A stretch of DNA of 64,000 nucleotides from Ornithinibacillus sp. 4-3 (lineage in GTDB: Bacteria > Bacillota > Bacilli > Bacillales > Amphibacillaceae). The stretch is from positions 2,018,001 to 2,082,000 of the forward strand of contig NZ_CP162599.1 of NCBI RefSeq assembly GCF_040958695.1, written 5' to 3'. Below are positions 14,859 through 24,299 of this stretch, in pieces. The notes beneath the pieces were generated by a model. The model was not told the DNA's origin. It ran no database searches and saw only the letters and a list, made by a program, of their open reading frames with translations. Positions within the stretch are counted from its first letter, which is position 1, and every line of letters begins with the position of its first letter. The position numbers and the translations under genes are program-made.

Positions 14859-16643
14859 CTATTTTAAAAAAACAAAGGACGAGGCTGTCCAATAAGCCCC
14901 CAAAATAAAACAAGAGGAAGAAAAATAAATCATTTTTCTCTTCTTGTTTTTCATTTGTAAAAAATTCCTGAAAAGTAGCCTGCGAAGCTCAGCTATTTTC
15001 AGGATATTGTGGGCTATTGCCACGATCCCGAATTCTGTGTGGACTTTATCGATACCCCGTAAAGAAAATCTACGGAACGACCGATTGCCCTTGATGTGAC
15101 CGAAAACACTTTCTACTTCCACTTTTCGTTGGGCGTAGATTGCTGCTTCCTCTTCACTTTCAAGGGCTGCTTTTGCCTTAGCTTTCATTTCTTCAAAGAT
15201 TGTATTCCAAAAAATTTGTCTGTTCCCCTTTGCCTTCGTACACTGGGGCTTCAATGGACAATCCAAACAACTTTCACATTCATAAATTTTATAACTCTGC
15301 ACATAACCAGACCTATTCTTCCGATTGAGATATTTTTTGAACACGACTCTTCGGTTATTTGGGCAGATATAATCATCCTCATGGGCACGATAGGTCCAAT
15401 TTTTAAAGTTTTTAATGTCTTTTTTGTACGCTCTTTTTTGTTCTTTGAGATAGGTGCCATAGGGTATTAAAAATTCAAAACGAGGGGATTTCTCTTCACC
15501 AATCGCATATAAATAATTTGCTTCACTTCCATAACCTGCATCGGCAATGATCCGTTGAGGCATCGGAAGGTTAGAAGCTGCCAACTTCTCCAAGTGTGGA
15601 ATAAAACACCGAGTATCATTTGGTCGTTGATGCACGGAGTAATCGACAATCAATTGATTTTCTGTGGCCATTTGTACATTATAGCCTGGCTTCAACTGTC
15701 CATTTCTCATATGATCTTCTTTCATCCGCATAAACGTGGCATCCGGATCTGTCTTGGAAAAGCTGTTTCGATCTCCTAAGATGGTTTGATAGGTCTGATA
15801 CTTTTCCATACGTGGAAGAAAGTTCTCACGTATTTGTTTCATTGGTTTTTTTAAGGTGCTACGACGAGAGCGGAGCTGTTTTCGAAGCTGACTTTCTTCC
15901 GTATTTTCGATAGCTTCAGAAAGGGCATCTACTTTTTCTGCTAGTTGATTGGCAATCGCTTCTAAGTCTTCCGCAGTCGCTTCTTCTTTAGAATGGCTTA
16001 TCTCTAGCTCTTCCTGTGCGGCAATCGTATCGATATGTGCCAACGTTTCCTGGATGCGTTGCTTTAACTGCGCCTCCCATCGCACGGTTGATTTTTTCCA
16101 TACGAAAGAATACTTATTGGCATTGGCTTCTATCTTTGTGCCATCCAAGAAGTAGTTTTCCATCGTAATCCATTGATCTTCTATCAGTTGCAGAATCATC
16201 GTTTCAAATAGCTGATCCATCATGGCTTTCATTCGCTTCCCACGAAACGCATTGATGGTGCGAAAATCAGGGGTTTGCATACCTGCAAGCCACATAGTTG
16301 GTAGATTTTCTTTGGTCATTTTTTCGATGTCTCTACAGGAATATATTTTTTGGCTGTAAGCATATAAAATAACTTTCAGCATCATTTTGGGATGAAAGGC
16401 TGGTCTACCTCCACCGCTATAATAACGATAGAGCTGTTCCTTTGGGATACGCTCCACCATTTCATCTACCACTCGTGCTACATGATGTGTAGGGATATAA
16501 TCTTGGATATCAAAAATCACCGTGCTTTGTCGGTTATCGTAAGGTTTAAATAAGGGAGTTGCTGGGTTAGAAGCTGTAACTTTTTCCTCGATTACCTCTA
16601 GAGGAAGTGTCGTTTGTGTGGTACAATTTGTATGAGATTTCAT
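14859..16643 (-). CDS. IS1182-family transposase
   Basis: DDE transposase of about 594 residues. A DUF772-like N-terminal region (GGGRPAFHPKMMLKVILYAY) is followed by a long charged helical insertion (about 215-300) and the catalytic core: LDGTKIEANANKY, IADAGYGSE and ESVFGHIKGNRSFRRF. A cysteine cluster (CESCLDCPLKPQC) precedes the last block. The ATG at 16643 has AAAGGG upstream; the open frame extends further up through the terminal repeat but without a start signal. The frame also runs through the other terminal repeat and stops in flanking host DNA at 14859. No frameshift is visible. Confidence 0.92.
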   Translation of the reverse strand: MKSHTNCTTQTTLPLEVIEEKVTASNPATPLFKPYDNRQSTVIFDIQDYIPTHHVARVVDEMVERIPKEQLYRYYSGGGRPAFHPKMMLKVILYAYSQKIYSCRDIEKMTKENLPTMWLAGMQTPDFRTINAFRGKRMKAMMDQLFETMILQLIEDQWITMENYFLDGTKIEANANKYSFVWKKSTVRWEAQLKQRIQETLAHIDTIAAQEELEISHSKEEATAEDLEAIANQLAEKVDALSEAIENTEESQLRKQLRSRRSTLKKPMKQIRENFLPRMEKYQTYQTILGDRNSFSKTDPDATFMRMKEDHMRNGQLKPGYNVQMATENQLIVDYSVHQRPNDTRCFIPHLEKLAASNLPMPQRIIADAGYGSEANYLYAIGEEKSPRFEFLIPYGTYLKEQKRAYKKDIKNFKNWTYRAHEDDYICPNNRRVVFKKYLNRKNRSGYVQSYKIYECESCLDCPLKPQCTKAKGNRQIFWNTIFEEMKAKAKAALESEEEAAIYAQRKVEVESVFGHIKGNRSFRRFSLRGIDKVHTEFGIVAIAHNILKIAELRRLLFRNFLQMKNKKRKMIYFSSSCFILGAYWTASSFVFLK

Positions 16644-16784
16644 AAAAAATCGCCCTTTCTGAAATGTTGTGTGGTAACTCCATTTTACAAGAAAAGGCGA
16701 TTTTTTTATATGTTTTTTAGGAAGAATAAAGAAAAAAAGGGCCGTCATAGAAAAGCAGTTTTCACTGACTTTTTGGACAGCCCC
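14881..16784 (-). mobile_element. IS1182-family insertion sequence, about 1.9 kb
   Basis: Terminal inverted repeats GAGGCTGTCCAATAAG (left, from 14881) and GGGGCTGTCCAAAAAG (right, read inward from 16784) bound the transposase. The element is flanked by GGAC on the left and GTCC on the right, a palindromic target rather than an obvious direct repeat. Taking the element out joins AAATGGAGGAC to GTCCTTTGTTTTTTT, which reads as the stem and U-run of a terminator for the upstream DUF4190-type gene. The outer 4 bp could instead be counted in the repeats. Confidence 0.88.
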
Positions 16785-16797
16785 GTCCTCCATTTCA

Positions 16798-17166
16798 CTA
16801 AAAAAGAAAAGGTCGTACAAAGAGAGCCAAAATAATTGAAATTGCTCCTACAACAATAGCTGTATTTCCTAGCCATACAGCATTACGATGTCGAGCAAAG
16901 AAGCCAACGATAATTCCTAGGGCTCCTAATATAATCGGTAAAAAGAAAAAAGATAAAACGGATAAAATTAACGCAATCCAACCTGAAAGATTTCTCATTT
17001 CAACGCGAAAATCTTCCATTTCATCTACATTTGATGCATCCCACTCTCTAGAAAATTCTTCATCATCTGAATTTCTTTCATCAAAAGATTTATGCTGGTC
17101 ATTGTAGCGATGATTATTTGTGTTTCTCTCCTGATTTCTTCTTGGATGATTGAAGTAATCCGCCAC
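16798..17166 (-). CDS. DUF4190-type small membrane protein
   Basis: A 122-residue protein. The first 60 residues are hydrophilic and rich in Asn, Arg, Asp and Glu (HPRRNQERNTNNHRY). The rest contains two transmembrane helices (about 63-88 and 98-120) with LGIIVGFFARHR between them, as in DUF4190 proteins of unknown function. It starts with GTG at 17166 after AAGGAGGG. An IS1182 element lies 14 bp past its stop codon, apparently in its terminator. Confidence 0.75.
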   Translation of the reverse strand: MADYFNHPRRNQERNTNNHRYNDQHKSFDERNSDDEEFSREWDASNVDEMEDFRVEMRNLSGWIALILSVLSFFFLPIILGALGIIVGFFARHRNAVWLGNTAIVVGAISIILALFVRPFLF

Positions 17167-17318
17167 TTAAATCCCTCCTTTATAAAAATCTAAAATGCAA
17201 CATTAGTTTATGGATATTTGCCCAAACTTAATATGTTAGTTTATGGCAAGGAATTTTTTCACATTTCAAGGAATGTTTGCATAAGATTCTCTAGGAACAA
17301 TAAAGGAGCAGATTAACT

Positions 17319-17603
17319 ATGGTAAATCAGTTAAAGAAATTGATTCAACACTACATGACAAACTTAACCGCAAAAGAAGTGCTGACGTATAGTAAAAAGT
17401 ATAATATTTCTATTTCTGAAGCAGAAGCTCATCAGATTGTAAATTATTTACAAACAACTAGCATTGATCCATTTAAGGCAGCTGATCGAGAAAAAATGTA
17501 TAATGAATTGGAAAATATTACCAATTCACATACAGCGCAAAAACTTGAGCATTTATTTAACTCCATTATTAAGCTATATGGATTAGAACACCTATTTTCC
17601 TAA
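17319..17603 (+). CDS. yqfT: DUF2624 family protein (YqfT)
   Basis: A 94-residue helical cytosolic protein with LTAKEVLTYSKKYNISIS near the start and DPFKAADREKMYNELE in the middle. This pattern and the position beside nfo fit B. subtilis YqfT (DUF2624), function unknown. The ATG has AAGGAG upstream. It converges with nfo and shares a bidirectional terminator with it. Confidence 0.87.
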   Translation: MVNQLKKLIQHYMTNLTAKEVLTYSKKYNISISEAEAHQIVNYLQTTSIDPFKAADREKMYNELENITNSHTAQKLEHLFNSIIKLYGLEHLFS

Positions 17604-17641
17604 GAAAAGCAGATGGATTTTCACTCCATCTGCTTTTCTTA
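17602..17641. terminator. Bidirectional terminator between yqfT and nfo
   Basis: Arms AAGAAAAGCAGATGGA and TCCATCTGCTTTTCTT form a 16-bp perfect stem. Each strand ends in a U-rich run, serving both convergent genes. Confidence 0.9.
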
Positions 17642-17644
17642 TGT

Positions 17645-18538
17645 TTATCCATTTAAAATTTTATTTTTTAAATCAGGATCAAATTCACCTTTACAAATCA
17701 TTTCAATTTCATATTTATAAGGTGCTTTTTTATTTTTTTTATCTTCTCCAACATAAGGACTTTCTAAAATCTTCGGAAGGTCCATCAGTTGTGGATGATA
17801 AACTACTCCATGTAATGCATCAAATCCAATATGTCCAAATCCAAAATTCTCATGTCTATCTTTATGAGCACCTTGTTCATTTTTACTATCATTAATATGG
17901 ATTACTTTCAAACGATCTATACCAATAATTTTATCAAATTCATTTAAAACACCATCAAAATCTTCACTCACATTATAACCAGCATCATGAATATGACAAG
18001 TATCAAGACAAACAGATAAGTGCTCATTATGTGTTACACCATCGATAATTTGTGCCAGTTCTTCAAATGTACGTCCTATTTCTGTACCTTTTCCAGCCAT
18101 GGTTTCAAGTGCGATTTGTACTTGATCATCCTTCGTTAACACTTCATTTAAACCTTCTATAATTTTCTTAATACCAGCTTCTGCTCCTGCACCAACATGT
18201 GCTCCTGGGTGAAGTACAATTTGATGAGCACCAATAGCCGCTGTTCGATCAATTTCACTTCTTAAAAAGGAAACACCAAGTTCAAATGTTTCTGGTTTAG
18301 TAGTATTTGCGATATTAATAATATATGGTGCATGAACTACTATATCAGTCATTCCATATTCTGCCATATGTAATTTACCTGCTTCAATATTTAACTCCTC
18401 TATTGGCTTCCTACGCGTGTTCTGAGGGGCACCTGTATAAATCATAAAGGTATTTGCATTATACGAAGCCGCCTCTTCACTTGAAGCTAGTAGCATTTTT
18501 TTTCCGCTCATTGAAACATGTGATCCAATTTTCACCAT
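17645..18538 (-). CDS. nfo: Endonuclease IV (AP endonuclease)
   Basis: A 297-residue zinc-dependent apurinic/apyrimidinic endonuclease of base excision repair; in Bacillus it helps protect spores. It is a TIM barrel with family motifs: [88 protein letters not shown]. The metal-ligand histidines, aspartates and glutamates in these motifs are present. AGGTGAG precedes the ATG. It follows cshB by 18 bp and is the last gene of the trmK-yqfO-cshB-nfo run. Confidence 0.97.
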   Translation of the reverse strand: MVKIGSHVSMSGKKMLLASSEEAASYNANTFMIYTGAPQNTRRKPIEELNIEAGKLHMAEYGMTDIVVHAPYIINIANTTKPETFELGVSFLRSEIDRTAAIGAHQIVLHPGAHVGAGAEAGIKKIIEGLNEVLTKDDQVQIALETMAGKGTEIGRTFEELAQIIDGVTHNEHLSVCLDTCHIHDAGYNVSEDFDGVLNEFDKIIGIDRLKVIHINDSKNEQGAHKDRHENFGFGHIGFDALHGVVYHPQLMDLPKILESPYVGEDKKNKKAPYKYEIEMICKGEFDPDLKNKILNG

Positions 18539-18556
18539 ATCCGCTCACCTCATATA

Positions 18557-19873
18557 TTATTTTTTACGTTTATTTTTCTTAAGTAATTGCTTTTTAATAG
18601 CTTCTTGCTCGAATTTCATTTTCTTTTTATAGCCTGGTTTTACTTTCTTTGGTTTTCGAACGTGCTTCCATGCTTCTTGATCAATAGACGTGCTTTTATC
18701 TTTCTTTCTTAATTCCCGTTTATTCCACGGAGCTGCCTGGACAAATTCTCCATTTTTCACATCACAGTAGATAAATTCTATCCCTTTATCCTCTAGCTGT
18801 TTAATTAATTTAATATCTTCTTCATCATATAAGCTAATAGCAGTACCTTCTAATCCTGCTCTTGCTGTTCTACCAACTCGGTGGACATAAAATCCCTCTT
18901 CCTTTGGTAAATCAGCATTAATTACATGACTTACTCCCTTAATGTCAATTCCTCTAGAAGCTAAGTCTGTTGCCACTACATATTGATAACGTAAATTTAA
19001 AATATCATTTAATGCTCGTTTTCTTTCACGAGGAGATAATCCACCATGGATTAAGCCGACCTCTAAACCATTTTCTAATAAAGCATTAGCTAGCTTATTT
19101 GCTTGCTCTTTTCCATTTGTGAAAATGATTGCTAAAAATGGATTAAAAGCTTTTGATAACTCTTTGATTATTTTTGCTTTATCTCGATGTTTTATTGCAA
19201 TCAAGCGATGTTCCATTGTTTCTGGTGATAAATGTCCTTTAATGATTACATGAAGCGGATTATCCATATACTTTCTAAAAAAGTGTTCTAATCTTACCGG
19301 AATAGTTGCAGAAAACGCTAATAATTGGATATCACGCTTACAACGTACCAATAATTGGTCAACCTCTTCAATAAAGCCTAAATCTAGCATTAAATCAGCT
19401 TCATCCACTACAAAAGCATGAGCTGAATATATGGATAAAGAGCCGTCCTTAACATGGTCTAGGATTCTCCCAGGTGTGCCTACAATAATATGTGGAGGTC
19501 TTTTTAATTGCTCAGCCATTTTCAATTTATCTGTTCCGCCTACTAACAGCTTAGTTGACCAAACTTCTTCTTTTTCGGCTAATTGAATCATATTTCTTAC
19601 CTCATCATATACTTGCTGAGCAAGTTCACGAGTTGGTAAAGTAATAACAAATTGTACTTCTTGTTTAGTTTCATCCAACTTATTAAACAAAGGTAATAAA
19701 AAAGCATGTGTTTTTCCAGAGCCTGTATGCGATTGTCCAATAACACTTTTTCCTTTTAAAATTGCAGGGATTACTTTTTCTTGAATTTCCGTAGGCTTTT
19801 TAAAATGCAACGCCTGTGTTATATCAATCATCTTTTCTCCTAAAGCAAAAGCTTTAAATGTATTAGTTGTCAT
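18557..19873 (-). CDS. cshB: DEAD-box ATP-dependent RNA helicase (CshB)
   Basis: A 438-residue RNA helicase with a full motif set: SHTGSGKT (motif I), PTRELAQ (Ia), TPGRILD (Ib), DEAD (II), SAT (III), and HRVGRTARAG (VI) in the second RecA domain. The last 50 residues are strongly basic (KKPKKVKPGYKKKMKFEQ; KKNKRKK) and probably bind RNA. Position between nfo and yqfO matches cshB (yqfR) of B. subtilis, which acts with cold-shock proteins and in RNA turnover. The preferred start is ATG 19873. Confidence 0.95.
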   Translation of the reverse strand: MTTNTFKAFALGEKMIDITQALHFKKPTEIQEKVIPAILKGKSVIGQSHTGSGKTHAFLLPLFNKLDETKQEVQFVITLPTRELAQQVYDEVRNMIQLAEKEEVWSTKLLVGGTDKLKMAEQLKRPPHIIVGTPGRILDHVKDGSLSIYSAHAFVVDEADLMLDLGFIEEVDQLLVRCKRDIQLLAFSATIPVRLEHFFRKYMDNPLHVIIKGHLSPETMEHRLIAIKHRDKAKIIKELSKAFNPFLAIIFTNGKEQANKLANALLENGLEVGLIHGGLSPRERKRALNDILNLRYQYVVATDLASRGIDIKGVSHVINADLPKEEGFYVHRVGRTARAGLEGTAISLYDEEDIKLIKQLEDKGIEFIYCDVKNGEFVQAAPWNKRELRKKDKSTSIDQEAWKHVRKPKKVKPGYKKKMKFEQEAIKKQLLKKNKRKK

Positions 19874-19890
19874 TCATTCAGCCTCCCTTC

Positions 19891-21006
19891 CTACATATAA
19901 TGAAACGGGTTTGTATTTTCCTTAGAAATAATTACTTCAATAGCTGAATCTGCTAATTGCTCAGCCAATTTTTCTTGAACAACTTCTTTCATAATTTGTT
20001 CAATATAATGCCCTGCATCGATAACACATAAACCTAATTCCATTGCATCTTGAGCCATATGGAAAGTCATGTCACCAGTCACATATACATCTGCACCCAT
20101 TCTCAATGCTTGATGAATATATTTTTCACCGCTTCCGCCAAGAATAGCTACCTTTTTCACTTTTTTATCGAGATTACCTGTTACACGTACATTTGCTAAT
20201 CCTAAATTTTCTTTCACTTGCTGGATAAACTCCTGAAACGTAACAGCTTGATTTAAGCTGCCAACTCTACCTATACCTAAAGGTGTCTCATCTTTATTAG
20301 CAAGCAAATAAACATCATATGCAACCTCTTCATATGGATGTGCTTCTAATAACACATGGATCACTTGCTGGATTTTCTCTTCAGAAACAATAACTTCTAC
20401 CTTCATTTCTTCTACTCGCTCGATCTGGTTTTGCTCACCAATAAACGGCTTTGTACCCTCTAATGGCTTGAATGTTCCTGTTCCTTCTGTTTGAAAAGTA
20501 CAATTGCTGTAATTTCCAATATGTCCAGCACCAGCCTGCGCTAAGGCTTCACTTACTTCATCCACATAATCCTCGGGAATAAAAACTGCCAATTTATATA
20601 ATTTCTTCTCATCTGTATCTTGCAAATTAGCTGTTTTTGTAAGCTTTAATTGATCTAGTAGCATATCATTCACACCGTCAGCTGCGATATCTAAATTCGT
20701 ATGTGCAGCATAGACTGTAATATCATGCTTAATTAGCTTTTCTAAAACTCTGCCCTTTGGTGTGTTCGTATCTATTTTTTTTAATGCTTTAAATAGCATA
20801 GGGTGATGTGCGATGATTAAATCAACCTTTTCTGTAATGGCTTCATCCACAACGGATTCCAGTACATCCAAGGTTATCATAACTTTTTTTACCTCTTTAT
20901 TAGCTGAGCCGACTTGTAAGCCAACATTATCCCAATCATACGCTAAATTTAGTGGAGCCCATTTTTCCATCAAATCAAATACTTTTTTATTCGTCCATTT
21001 CCCCAT
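19891..21006 (-). CDS. yqfO: NIF3-family protein YqfO (annotated as GTP cyclohydrolase 1 type 2)
   Basis: A 371-residue dinuclear-metal protein. The N-terminal half has AYDWDNVGLQVGS, IIAHHPMLFKALKKI and YAAHTNLDIAADGVNDML with the metal histidines. The C-terminal half has GGSGEKYIHQALRMGADVYVTGDMTFHMAQDA and DAGHYIEQ. Between them (about 140-260) is an inserted PII-like or CutA-like domain, containing HPYEEVAYDVY. Cellular function is unsettled. Its start overlaps the 3' end of trmK by 20 bp, so the two are translationally coupled. Confidence 0.94.
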   Translation of the reverse strand: MGKWTNKKVFDLMEKWAPLNLAYDWDNVGLQVGSANKEVKKVMITLDVLESVVDEAITEKVDLIIAHHPMLFKALKKIDTNTPKGRVLEKLIKHDITVYAAHTNLDIAADGVNDMLLDQLKLTKTANLQDTDEKKLYKLAVFIPEDYVDEVSEALAQAGAGHIGNYSNCTFQTEGTGTFKPLEGTKPFIGEQNQIERVEEMKVEVIVSEEKIQQVIHVLLEAHPYEEVAYDVYLLANKDETPLGIGRVGSLNQAVTFQEFIQQVKENLGLANVRVTGNLDKKVKKVAILGGSGEKYIHQALRMGADVYVTGDMTFHMAQDAMELGLCVIDAGHYIEQIMKEVVQEKLAEQLADSAIEVIISKENTNPFHYM

Positions 21007-21706
21007 CGCTTAAAACCTCCTCTATCCATGCTAACTCTGTTTCAAAGGCAGCTATTTTTTCCTTACTCACTTCCGTACCAGCCTTCATTTGTTCAATGAT
21101 TCTATAATATTTATTTTTTTCATGCTTCCATTTTTTTATAAAGGCTGCGGATTTCTCTTTTAAAAGCCATGGTCCAAAAAATAACTCTTTCTCACTTAAT
21201 GTATAAGGAGTAGGATCTGTTTTTTTATCAGCAACTATAATCTCATAAATATGGTTATTCTCATCAATAATAGCTTCTTCAGAAATTACATAATCATGAT
21301 CATAAAACCAGCTTCTTACAATAGGCGCTGCTATATTGGGCTGTGCAATAATTCTTCTAACCTTAGATAGTTTGTTATGTCCTTGATCTAATATTTGCTT
21401 GATTAGGCTTCCACCCATCCCGGCAATAACAATTTCAGTAACTTCCCCATCATGGATAACTGCTAATCCATCCCCTAAACGTACATCAATCCGCTCCTCT
21501 AACTGATTGGATTTAATATTCGTTTGAGCACTTTCATATGGACCAAGATTTACCTCACCAGCAATTGCTCTTGCAGTAGGATCGAGTTCACAAACATAAC
21601 ATGGTAAATATGCATGGTCAGAACCAATATCTGCAAAAAAACTGCCTTTTGGTAAATAGGTCGCTATTTTCATTAATCTATTAGATAAATTATTCGTTTG
21701 ATTCAC
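20987..21706 (-). CDS. trmK: tRNA (adenine(22)-N1)-methyltransferase
   Basis: A 239-residue S-adenosylmethionine-dependent enzyme that methylates A22 in the D loop of some tRNAs. FADIGSDHAYLP is the AdoMet motif, followed by RLGDGLAVI and EIVIAGMGGSLIKQIL. A coiled-coil C-terminal region follows (about 185-235). The start is GTG at 21706 with GAGGGAG upstream. It is the first gene of the trmK-yqfO-cshB-nfo run, as in B. subtilis (yqfN-yqfO). Confidence 0.95.
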   Translation of the reverse strand: MNQTNNLSNRLMKIATYLPKGSFFADIGSDHAYLPCYVCELDPTARAIAGEVNLGPYESAQTNIKSNQLEERIDVRLGDGLAVIHDGEVTEIVIAGMGGSLIKQILDQGHNKLSKVRRIIAQPNIAAPIVRSWFYDHDYVISEEAIIDENNHIYEIIVADKKTDPTPYTLSEKELFFGPWLLKEKSAAFIKKWKHEKNKYYRIIEQMKAGTEVSKEKIAAFETELAWIEEVLSDGEMDE

Positions 21707-21736
21707 TTTTTCTCCCTCATACCGCTTATTTATAGT

Positions 21737-21970
21737 GCTTGTTCAAAAAGGACAGTAAAAAGGACAGTCATTGGTTAAGTCCACAACATCATGCGAGCAA
21801 CATCTGCACTAGTACATCCTGTATGTCGTAGCATCTCGTGTCCGTCGAAAGTTCAAGGCGACGTGGCTTAGAGTAGTGGTGTGATGACTTCAACGTTCGA
21901 CACAAGACGTGTTGGAATCGAAGTTCCTCCGTTCGATGTGTCATTTTTGTTGGACTTTTTGAACAACCTC
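21737..21970. repeat. Dispersed palindromic-ended repeat, copy A (234 bp)
   Basis: The left end TTGTTCAAAAAGGAC and the right end GGACTTTTTGAACAACCTC are inverted relative to each other. The inner 200 bp have higher GC than neighbouring spacers and no credible open reading frame. Its right end matches copy C at 36789-36820 over more than 30 bp, and its ends match copy B at 32384. It fills the gap between cccA and trmK, which otherwise holds only the cccA terminator. Confidence 0.75.
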
Positions 21971-22099
21971 TTATAGAAAAATACTACTTTCATCATACTA
22001 GTAATTACCGAAATTTTAAAATGATAACCACGGTTTCCAGCACTTTAAGGGGTTATTGATACTTCGTTTTTAAAAGATATAGCACTAATTTTTCTAATG

Positions 22100-22132
22100 A
22101 AAGTAGAAAAGCTTCCTGATTTCTCAGAAAGC
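22100..22132 (-). terminator. Rho-independent terminator of cccA
   Basis: Stem CTTTCTGA/TCAGGAAG (one wobble pair) with a GAAA loop is followed on the minus strand by CTTTTCTACTTTC, about 20 bp past the cccA stop. Confidence 0.75.
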
Positions 22133-22153
22133 CCTTCGTAAAATTATTTTTTA

Positions 22154-22507
22154 TTATTTGTAATTTTCTACTAGCCAGTCAGCTAAAATTTCAGCTTGTG
22201 GCGGAGTTGCTTGTCCAGGAGGCATTGCACCTCTACCATTGTTAATAATATCCTGAATTTCTTCTGCTGAGTATTTGCTTCCAATTGCCGTTAAATCAGG
22301 TGGTCCAGTTAAGTCTCCACCATGACATGCTGCACAAGAGCTCTGGTAAATCTCTTCTGGGTCATGTGTTTCTTCTGCTGCATCAGCATTTTCTTCTGGA
22401 TTTTGGATTGCTTCACGTTGATTTACGCCTACGTAAGATAAAATAATTACCAATGCTATCCCTAAAATGGCAATAATCGCATATGGGACTACTGGGTTTT
22501 TGCTCAT
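22154..22507 (-). CDS. cccA: Membrane-anchored cytochrome c550
   Basis: A 117-residue c-type cytochrome of the aerobic respiratory chain. One uncleaved N-terminal membrane anchor (about 8-26) is followed by an acidic linker and the haem domain. CAACH binds haem covalently and a methionine in RGAMPPGQ is the likely axial ligand. A C-terminal ADWLVENYK helix closes the domain. AAGGAGG precedes the ATG. Position between sigA and trmK matches B. subtilis cccA. Confidence 0.94.
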   Translation of the reverse strand: MSKNPVVPYAIIAILGIALVIILSYVGVNQREAIQNPEENADAAEETHDPEEIYQSSCAACHGGDLTGPPDLTAIGSKYSAEEIQDIINNGRGAMPPGQATPPQAEILADWLVENYK

Positions 22508-22612
22508 TGTATTTCCTCCTTATGTATTTCCCCAAAATCTTAATATAATAAAGCAAGCTATATATATATTACTCGAAAATCGAAATTCTTTAAAGAGTTA
22601 TCATAAGAATAT

Positions 22613-23140
22613 TTATAAAAGCCGATTAAATACAGTAAAAAGTATGCCTAAAAGACTTATAAATGACAAAATTTTGTACTTTTTTGCCATACTAAAAGAT
22701 AACCAGCCCATAAAAGTAATTATAAAAAGCATGGTTATTAGCAATTCATCTACTTGTAATTCTTGTGAAATAAAAGTCAAAATAAATAAACTTAACATGA
22801 ACGAAATAATTAAAGAAAAATATTGCAAAATACCCTCTTTATTTCGAAAAAAACTAATATATAATATAACTGATAAAATGAATATGCTTGTTAATACAGA
22901 CAACTTAATTAGTAATGAAATTGGGAAAACAGCTGTGAATAAAAAAGATAATGGTAAGAGTAACAATAGTATCGTGATGTAAATAAAAAGGAGTATATTT
23001 CCTTGTTTCTGTTCACTATTACTACCCTCACCTTGTGTATACAGCGCTAATAAATAATCGCAATACTCTACTGGTAAAAGCTTATTTTTTTTCCAATGCT
23101 CAATTTCTTGAATAATTATCTTATGTCTATTTTCAGCCAT
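22613..23140 (-). CDS. Membrane protein of unknown function between sigA and cccA
   Basis: A 175-residue protein. The soluble N-terminal 45 residues contain IEHWKKNKLLPVEYCDYLLALYTQGE, a pattern seen at the start of several Bacillaceae membrane proteins. The rest forms about five membrane helices. TAGGAG precedes the ATG. It lies only 34 bp downstream of sigA. No function can be given. The DNA is more AT-rich than its neighbours. Confidence 0.75.
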   Translation of the reverse strand: MAENRHKIIIQEIEHWKKNKLLPVEYCDYLLALYTQGEGSNSEQKQGNILLFIYITILLLLLPLSFLFTAVFPISLLIKLSVLTSIFILSVILYISFFRNKEGILQYFSLIISFMLSLFILTFISQELQVDELLITMLFIITFMGWLSFSMAKKYKILSFISLLGILFTVFNRLL

Positions 23141-23174
23141 CTTGATAACTCCTATATTAAGAAGTGTGTATACA

Positions 23175-24299
23175 TCAATCCAAGAAATCTTTTAATTGTT
23201 TACTACGACTAGGGTGTCTAAGCTTTCTTAACGCTTTTGCTTCAATTTGTCGAATTCTTTCACGTGTTACGCCAAATACTTTTCCTACTTCTTCAAGTGT
23301 TCTCGTTCTTCCATCATCTAAACCAAAACGAAGTCGCAACACATTTTCTTCACGATCCGTCAATGTATCCAAAACATCTTCTAATTGTTCTTTTAGAAGT
23401 TCATATGCCGCATGATCAGATGGAGAAACAGCTTCTTGATCTTCTATAAAGTCGCCAAGATGTGAATCATCCTCTTCTCCAATCGGTGTTTCTAAAGAAA
23501 CAGGTTCTTGTGCAATTTTTAAAATGTCACGAACTTTTTCAGGAGATAATTCCATTTCTTCACCAATTTCCTCCGGTGTTGGTTCGCGTCCTAGATCTTG
23601 AAGGAGCTGTCTTTGAATACGAATTAACTTATTAATGGTTTCCACCATATGCACTGGAATCCTTATCGTTCTTGCTTGATCGGCAATCGCACGAGTAATA
23701 GCTTGGCGAATCCACCATGTTGCGTACGTACTAAATTTAAAGCCCTTTGTATGGTCAAATTTCTCAACAGCTTTGATTAGTCCCATGTTTCCTTCTTGAA
23801 TTAAATCAAGGAATAACATACCACGACCAACATAACGTTTAGCAATACTTACAACAAGACGTAAATTAGCTTCTGCAAGCTGACGACTTGCCTCTTCATC
23901 GCCCTCTTTAATTCGTTTTGCTAAATTAACTTCTTCTCCAGCAGTAAGAAGATTCACTCGACCTATTTCTTTTAGATACATACGAACTGGGTCGTTAATC
24001 TTTACGCCTAATGGGATACTTAGATCGTCATCTAAAGGCGTATCCTCTTCCTTCTCAATCTCTTTAACATCTGGGTCAACATCTACGTCAGCATCTCCAA
24101 TAACTTCGACACCTTGATCTGCTAGGTACTCATAAAATTCATCCATTTGATCTGGCTCGATAGCAAAATTTGATAGTTGATCAGCAACTTCTTCAAACGC
24201 TAATACTCCACGCTTTTTCCCAGCTTCTACCAACTGCTCTTTAGCTTGTTCTAATAATTGATTATTATCAATTGTTTGTGAAGTTTTATTGTCTGACAT
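23175..24299 (-). CDS. sigA: RNA polymerase primary sigma factor SigA
   Basis: A 374-residue housekeeping sigma factor. Region 1.1 is short and acidic, and region 1.2 has [13 protein letters not shown]. Region 2 has [24 protein letters not shown] and [13 protein letters not shown] for -10 binding. Region 4 ends in [20 protein letters not shown] for -35 binding. The frame extends to TTG 24317, but AAGGAGGGGG lies just before ATG 24299, so that is the true start. It follows dnaG by about 30 bp in the classic macromolecular-synthesis operon. Confidence 0.98.
   Translation of the reverse strand: MSDNKTSQTIDNNQLLEQAKEQLVEAGKKRGVLAFEEVADQLSNFAIEPDQMDEFYEYLADQGVEVIGDADVDVDPDVKEIEKEEDTPLDDDLSIPLGVKINDPVRMYLKEIGRVNLLTAGEEVNLAKRIKEGDEEASRQLAEANLRLVVSIAKRYVGRGMLFLDLIQEGNMGLIKAVEKFDHTKGFKFSTYATWWIRQAITRAIADQARTIRIPVHMVETINKLIRIQRQLLQDLGREPTPEEIGEEMELSPEKVRDILKIAQEPVSLETPIGEEDDSHLGDFIEDQEAVSPSDHAAYELLKEQLEDVLDTLTDREENVLRLRFGLDDGRTRTLEEVGKVFGVTRERIRQIEAKALRKLRHPSRSKQLKDFLD

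Noticed and set aside
17641..17895. Plus-strand frame after the yqfT terminator
   Set aside because: It is fully antisense to nfo and starts within the terminator.
22467..22982. Plus-strand 171-codon frame over the membrane protein gene
   Set aside because: It is antisense to the better supported minus-strand membrane protein, which has a ribosome site and membrane helices; the plus frame starts inside cccA antisense.
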